A stretch of 64,000 nt of DNA from Pseudomonas neustonica (GTDB taxonomy: Bacteria > Pseudomonadota > Gammaproteobacteria > Pseudomonadales > Pseudomonadaceae): positions 151,164-215,163 of the forward strand of contig NZ_RKKU01000004.1 in assembly GCF_003797945.1 (NCBI RefSeq). The letters are read 5' to 3'. Positions within the stretch are counted from its first letter, which is position 1, and each line of letters starts with the position of its first letter. A program made the translations under genes and the position numbers. Of this stretch, positions 60,515 through 64,000 are shown one piece after another. The notes under the pieces were generated by a model, which was not told the origin of the DNA, made no database searches, and worked only from the letters and a program-made list of their open reading frames with translations.

Positions 60515-60533
60515 AATGAAAATAAGTATCATT
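60515..60533. promoter_or_regulatory. Fur-box-like palindrome upstream of fdxA
   Basis: AATGAAAATAAGTATCATT has perfect AATGA/TCATT ends. Its core TGAAAATAAGTATCA differs from the 7-1-7 Fur consensus TGATAAT-N-ATTATCA at two positions. It lies about 120 bases before fdxA and 11 bases after the mutS stop on the minus strand. Iron control of fdxA is inferred, not shown. Confidence 0.5.
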
Positions 60534-60543
60534 TACCAATAAG

Positions 60544-63120
60544 TTACTGCCATTCCTTCTGCATCTGGTATAGCAGGTCCAGTGCCTGGCGCGGACTCAG
60601 CTCGTCTGGTTTTAGCGCCTGTAGTTGCTCGACCAGCGGGTGCGGAGCGCTGGCGAACAGGTCGCTTTGCATCGGTTGACCAGATTGCTGATTACGCGCG
60701 CCGCTGTGTTGCTCAAGGCTGCTTTGTTCCAGTTTTGCCAGGTGCTCGCGTGCGCGCAGAATCACCGGTCGTGGTACCCCTGCGAGTTGCGCTACCTGCA
60801 AGCCATAGCTTTGGCTTGCCGGACCTGGCTGTACTTTGTGCAAAAACACGATGCGTTCGTTATGTTCGGTCGCGTTCAAGTGCACATTGGCCACCCCGGG
60901 ATCGGTTTCGGCCATGCCGGTGAGTTCAAAGTAATGCGTCGCGAACAGCGTAAAGGCGCGTACTTTGGCCAGATACTCGGCCGCAGACCAGGCCAGTGAC
61001 AGACCATCAAAGGTACTGGTTCCGCGGCCCACTTCGTCCATCAGTACCAGGCTGTCGGCGGTGGCGTTGTTGAGAATATTGGCGGTTTCGCTCATTTCCA
61101 CCATAAAGGTGGAGCGGCCGCCGGCCAGGTCGTCGCTCGAGCCGATGCGGGTGAATATGCGGTCTACGCAGGACAGCTCAACCTCAGCGGCGGGCACAAA
61201 GCTGCCGATGTGCGCTAAAAGTACAATCAGCGCGGTCTGACGCATGTAAGTTGATTTACCGCCCATGTTGGGGCCGGTAATAATCAGCATGCGCGTATCT
61301 TCATCGAGCGTGAGGTCGTTCGCCACGAAGGGCGTTTCCAGCACCTGCTCAACGACTGAATGGCGGCCTTGCTGAATGTCGATGCGGCTGTCTTCAACAA
61401 AGCGCGGGCAGCTGTAGCTCAGCGTGCCTGCGCGCTCTGCCAGGGTGCTCAAAACGTCGACTTCGGCCAGGCTGGCGGCGGTGGTCTGCAGGTCGGCCAG
61501 GTCTTGATTCAGGCGGTCGAGCACTTCTTCGTACAACTGCTTTTCGCGTGCCAGAGCGCGACTGCGCGCTGACAGAGCTTTATCTTCAAAGGTCTTGAGT
61601 TCCGGTGTGATGAAGCGCTCCGCACCCTTGAGCGTTTGTCGGCGAATATAATCCGCTGGCGCCTGCTCGGCCTGGCTGCGTGACAACTCGATAAAATAGC
61701 CGTGCACGCGGTTATAGCCCACTTTCAGACTACTTAAACCACTGCGCTCGCGTTCGCGTGTTTCCAGATCAATAAGGTACTGCCCGGCGTTTTCGCTGAT
61801 GTTCTGCAACTCGTCGAGCTCGGCATCAAAGCCCGCTTTGATCACGCCGCCATCACGCAGTACCGCTGGCGGGTTGTCGATAATCGCGCGGCTGAGTAAA
61901 TCAGCCAGTTCAGGATAGGTTTGAATATGGCTTGCCAGCGCCTTCAGGTGGTCTGACTCCAGATCCTGCATGCAGCTCTGTAGCTCTGGCAGCGCGACCA
62001 GCGCATCGCGCAGACGCGCAAGGTCTCTGGGTCTTGCCGAGCGCAAAGCGATCCTGGCGAGAATACGCTCGATATCGCCGATACCCTTGAGCTGTGGCTG
62101 CAGGTCCAGATAGAACTGTTGATCCAGCAAGGTGCTGATACTGGCTTGCCGTGCGTTGAGTATTTGCATGTCGCGCAGTGGCCGGTTCAGCCAGCGCGCG
62201 AGCAAGCGGCTACCCATGGCTGTCGCACTGTGATCCAGGACGTCCAGCAGGGTGTTTTCGCGTCCGCCACTCAAATTCTGATCTATTTCGAGATTGCGGC
62301 GGCTGGCGCCATCGATGATCACGCTGTCTTCAAACCGCTCCTGCGCGATGCTGCGAATGTGCGGCAGTGCGGTACGCTGGGTCTCCTTGGCATAGCTCAG
62401 CAGGGCACCGGCCGCACCAATACCGAGGGTCAGCGAGGCGCAGCCAAAGCCAGCGAGATCTTTAGTGCCGAATTGCTGGGTCAGGGCTTTTTGTGCACTG
62501 TCCTGATCAAACTCCCAGGGTGCACGGCGACGCACGGCTCTGCGGCGCTCAATCGGCGTATTACTTTCCCAGTCATCCGGGATCAGCAGTTCGGCGGGTG
62601 CCAGGCGTTCCATCTCGCCCAGCAGGGTTTCCCAACCGCTCAGCTCCATGACGACAAAACGCCCGCTATTGATATCCAGTGTCGCCAGACCAAAGCCTTT
62701 CTCAGCGCCCACCAGGGCGGCCAGCAGGTTGTCACGGCGCTCATCCAGCAGCGCTTCATCACTCACCGTACCGGGAGTGATAATGCGCGCAACCTGACGC
62801 TCGACCGGTCCCTTGCTGGTCGCCGGATCGCCAATTTGTTCGCAAATGACGACCGACTCGCCGAGTTTCACCAGCTTGGCCAGATAGCCTTCGGCTGAGT
62901 GGTAAGGCAGGCCTGCCATGGGGATCGGCTGGCCACCGGACTGGCCGCGGGCGGTCAGGGTGATGTCGAGCAGACGTGCCGCTTTTTTTGCATCTTCATA
63001 AAACAGCTCGTAGAAATCACCCATACGGTAAAACAGCAGCTGTTCCGGGTGTTGCTGTTTGATGCTGAAGTACTGCTGCATCATGGGGGTGTGTGAAGTT
63101 TTGAGATCGTCTGTGTTCAC
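60544..63120 (-). CDS. mutS: DNA mismatch repair protein MutS
   Basis: 858 residues, full length. Mismatch-binding Phe36-x-Glu38 in MGDFYELF, connector and clamp regions, then the ABC ATPase: Walker [15 protein letters not shown], Walker [13 protein letters not shown] and the His loop ATHYFEL. It ends in the dimer/clamp region with a QSDLF motif (near residue 812). Downstream of it in the gene direction is fdxA. Confidence 0.97.
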   Translation of the reverse strand: MNTDDLKTSHTPMMQQYFSIKQQHPEQLLFYRMGDFYELFYEDAKKAARLLDITLTARGQSGGQPIPMAGLPYHSAEGYLAKLVKLGESVVICEQIGDPATSKGPVERQVARIITPGTVSDEALLDERRDNLLAALVGAEKGFGLATLDINSGRFVVMELSGWETLLGEMERLAPAELLIPDDWESNTPIERRRAVRRRAPWEFDQDSAQKALTQQFGTKDLAGFGCASLTLGIGAAGALLSYAKETQRTALPHIRSIAQERFEDSVIIDGASRRNLEIDQNLSGGRENTLLDVLDHSATAMGSRLLARWLNRPLRDMQILNARQASISTLLDQQFYLDLQPQLKGIGDIERILARIALRSARPRDLARLRDALVALPELQSCMQDLESDHLKALASHIQTYPELADLLSRAIIDNPPAVLRDGGVIKAGFDAELDELQNISENAGQYLIDLETRERERSGLSSLKVGYNRVHGYFIELSRSQAEQAPADYIRRQTLKGAERFITPELKTFEDKALSARSRALAREKQLYEEVLDRLNQDLADLQTTAASLAEVDVLSTLAERAGTLSYSCPRFVEDSRIDIQQGRHSVVEQVLETPFVANDLTLDEDTRMLIITGPNMGGKSTYMRQTALIVLLAHIGSFVPAAEVELSCVDRIFTRIGSSDDLAGGRSTFMVEMSETANILNNATADSLVLMDEVGRGTSTFDGLSLAWSAAEYLAKVRAFTLFATHYFELTGMAETDPGVANVHLNATEHNERIVFLHKVQPGPASQSYGLQVAQLAGVPRPVILRAREHLAKLEQSSLEQHSGARNQQSGQPMQSDLFASAPHPLVEQLQALKPDELSPRQALDLLYQMQKEWQ

Positions 63121-63298
63121 TGGTAGCTCGCCTGTAGAATAGCTTCAAACCGCCTTTTGACAGGGGGTTTTCTGGTAAATTTGTCTGTGTAGCGTCTGAA
63201 GGAGTCTGATGAAATCTGCTGTAATCCAGTTCAAGAGTATAGGTTTTGGTATAGCTTTTGGTGTAGGGTTGTGGGCGCCTTAACAAAAAAGGCTGTTG
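63121..63298. other. mutS-integrase spacer with 12-base direct repeats
   Basis: Holds the mutS promoter region and, next to the integrase, a 12-base tandem repeat TATAGGTTTTGG / TATAGCTTTTGG (63238-63261) with a degenerate third copy (63262-63274). No gene. An integrase arm-site role is possible. Confidence 0.5.
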
Positions 63299-63877
63299 AT
63301 GATGAAAAGCTATACTTATGGCCAGAGCTTCATCAATGCCATCGATGGCTATCGTTCCAATCAGTTAATGGATCAAAGCATGCAGAATAACAAACACGGC
63401 AACAAGCCACTATCGGCGAGAGCCATCGAGACGATGCGGCCTGGCGATAAAGTCAAAGTAGACACTGGAGAGAATGCCGGTCTGCGTGTGACTTGCGGGG
63501 CTAGCGGTGGCAGGTCGTTCATCTATCGCTATCGGAGCCCCGAAACGGGCAAGCTAACTCAAGTCAAGATAGGGAATTACCCCTCGATGAGTCTGGCTGA
63601 GGCTCGCCTAGAGCTTGCTCGGATGAAGGCTTTACGACGAGATGGCGTATGCATTCGTGCCGAAATTCAGCGGGAGAAAGTACGTCAAAGTGCAAAAATT
63701 GAACAGGAAAAGGAAGCGGCAGAGGTGGCCGCGTTTACTGTTCGTGACTTGGTTGATCTGTACTTAACTGAAGTGATTGAGGATCGACTGGTTGTAAATC
63801 GTCGAACTGGGGCTCAGAAACGAGTTCCTGGTGCACGGAAACCTAAGGGGCAGGCCGAGACTAGGCGCACCCTGTGA
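63299..63877 (+). pseudogene. Truncated P4-type tyrosine integrase, cut by an IS element
   Basis: Only about 192 residues remain of a protein that is usually about 400. The Arm DNA-binding domain (about 38-120: LRVTCGASGGRSFIYRYR, KIGNYPSMSLAEARLELAR) and the start of the core-binding domain (AFTVRDLVDLYLTEVIED) are intact. The catalytic domain with R, H-x-x-R and Tyr is absent. The reading frame runs into the end of an IS at 63875, and the stop TGA is the first three bases of that IS. The start is uncertain among three near Met or Leu codons. Confidence 0.88.
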
Positions 63878-64000
63878 ATCGCCCCCAGTATTCTAGACAC
63901 TCGCCAGACTCTGGTAATGACGCTTTTCGTACTCGACCGGTGACAGGTCACCACTCGTGCCGTGCCGGCGCCTTGGGTTATAAAACATCTCAATGTAATT
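63875..64000 (-). mobile_element. IS3-family insertion sequence, one end
   Basis: The end TGAATCGCCCCCAGTATTCT resembles the terminal repeat of IS3-group elements (typical TGAACCGCCCCGGG, from memory). It cuts the integrase gene. The element continues past the window edge; the other end and the target duplication are not seen. Confidence 0.8.
63893..64000 (-). CDS. IS3-family transposase OrfB, C-terminal end (partial)
   Basis: 36 codons read from the window edge to a TAG at 63893. The peptide NYIEMFYNPRRRHGTSGDLSP continues with PVEYEKRHYQSLASV, the standard end of an IS3-type integrase-core transposase (IE-x-FYN-x-xRRH and LSPVE). The DDE catalytic part is outside the window. Confidence 0.9.
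   Translation of the reverse strand, partial: NYIEMFYNPRRRHGTSGDLSPVEYEKRHYQSLASV

Noticed and set aside
62119..62898. 259-codon frame antisense to mutS
   Set aside because: Falls wholly inside mutS, which is intact.

Overview
The window reads as a chromosomal segment of a gammaproteobacterium of the Pseudomonas lineage. The evidence is gene content and order: a tilS-pyrG-kdsA-eno-ftsB-ispD block, a nadC / DUF1631 / ampD / ampE / chemotaxis-transducer block, a panE / response regulator / yajQ / mscS / ampG block, groES-groEL, and an rsmZ-fdxA-mutS block. From memory these follow, with rearrangements, the arrangement in Pseudomonas aeruginosa. An OprD-family porin, an imuA-imuB-dnaE2 cassette and an RsmZ-type RNA agree with this. 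A marine or halophilic pseudomonad (Halopseudomonas-like) is my guess only. Coding density is high and most genes are ordinary housekeeping.

Layout. 1-5.5 kb: tail of tilS, then pyrG, kdsA, eno, ftsB, ispD. 5.6-10.8 kb: SOS mutasome operon imuA-imuB-dnaE2 behind a clear LexA box. 10.8-13.1 kb: an acyl-CoA hydrolase/hydratase and an MFS transporter. 13.2-20.8 kb: a probable carboxylic-acid use cassette (metallo-hydrolase, OprD porin, SLC23-like permease, acyl-CoA ligase) divergent from a soluble PAS histidine kinase and a FixJ-type regulator; the shared promoter region holds six copies of a GGTAT half-site. 20.9-29.9 kb: initiator tRNA, membrane diguanylate cyclase, dinB, an SDR, several small proteins, dinG. 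30-40.6 kb: a serine esterase, pdxH, an SDR, a flavoprotein, an APC-type permease, a histone-deacetylase-like amidohydrolase, tesB, a HAD phosphatase, nadC, an alanine/Na+ symporter. 40.9-54.7 kb: DUF1631 protein, ampD-ampE, an MCP with a FliA-type promoter, a cobalamin adenosyltransferase, panE, a REC plus degenerate-GGDEF regulator, yajQ, mscS, ampG, an alkyltransferase-like protein, a DUF481 outer-membrane protein and an SDR. 54.9-57.6 kb: fxsA and groESL with a sigma-32 promoter.

57.6-64 kb is the mobile and regulatory part. A complete class C group II intron sits directly behind the groEL terminator. It is followed by a GacA-type upstream box and an RsmZ-like small RNA with GGA motifs in hairpin loops. 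Three short tandem-repeat arrays, fdxA (with a Fur-like palindrome upstream) and mutS come next. The window ends in an integrase cut short by an IS3-family element whose first three bases supply the stop codon.

How the genes connect. AmpD, AmpE and AmpG (peptidoglycan recycling and AmpC signalling) lie within 9 kb. ImuA/ImuB/DnaE2, DinB, DinG, MutS and the alkyltransferase-like protein cover DNA damage and mutation. A diguanylate cyclase, a degenerate GGDEF regulator, YajQ and RsmZ point to c-di-GMP and Gac/Rsm lifestyle control. The best candidate for an undescribed system is the 13.2-20.8 kb sensor/porin/permease/ligase cassette with its repeated half-site.
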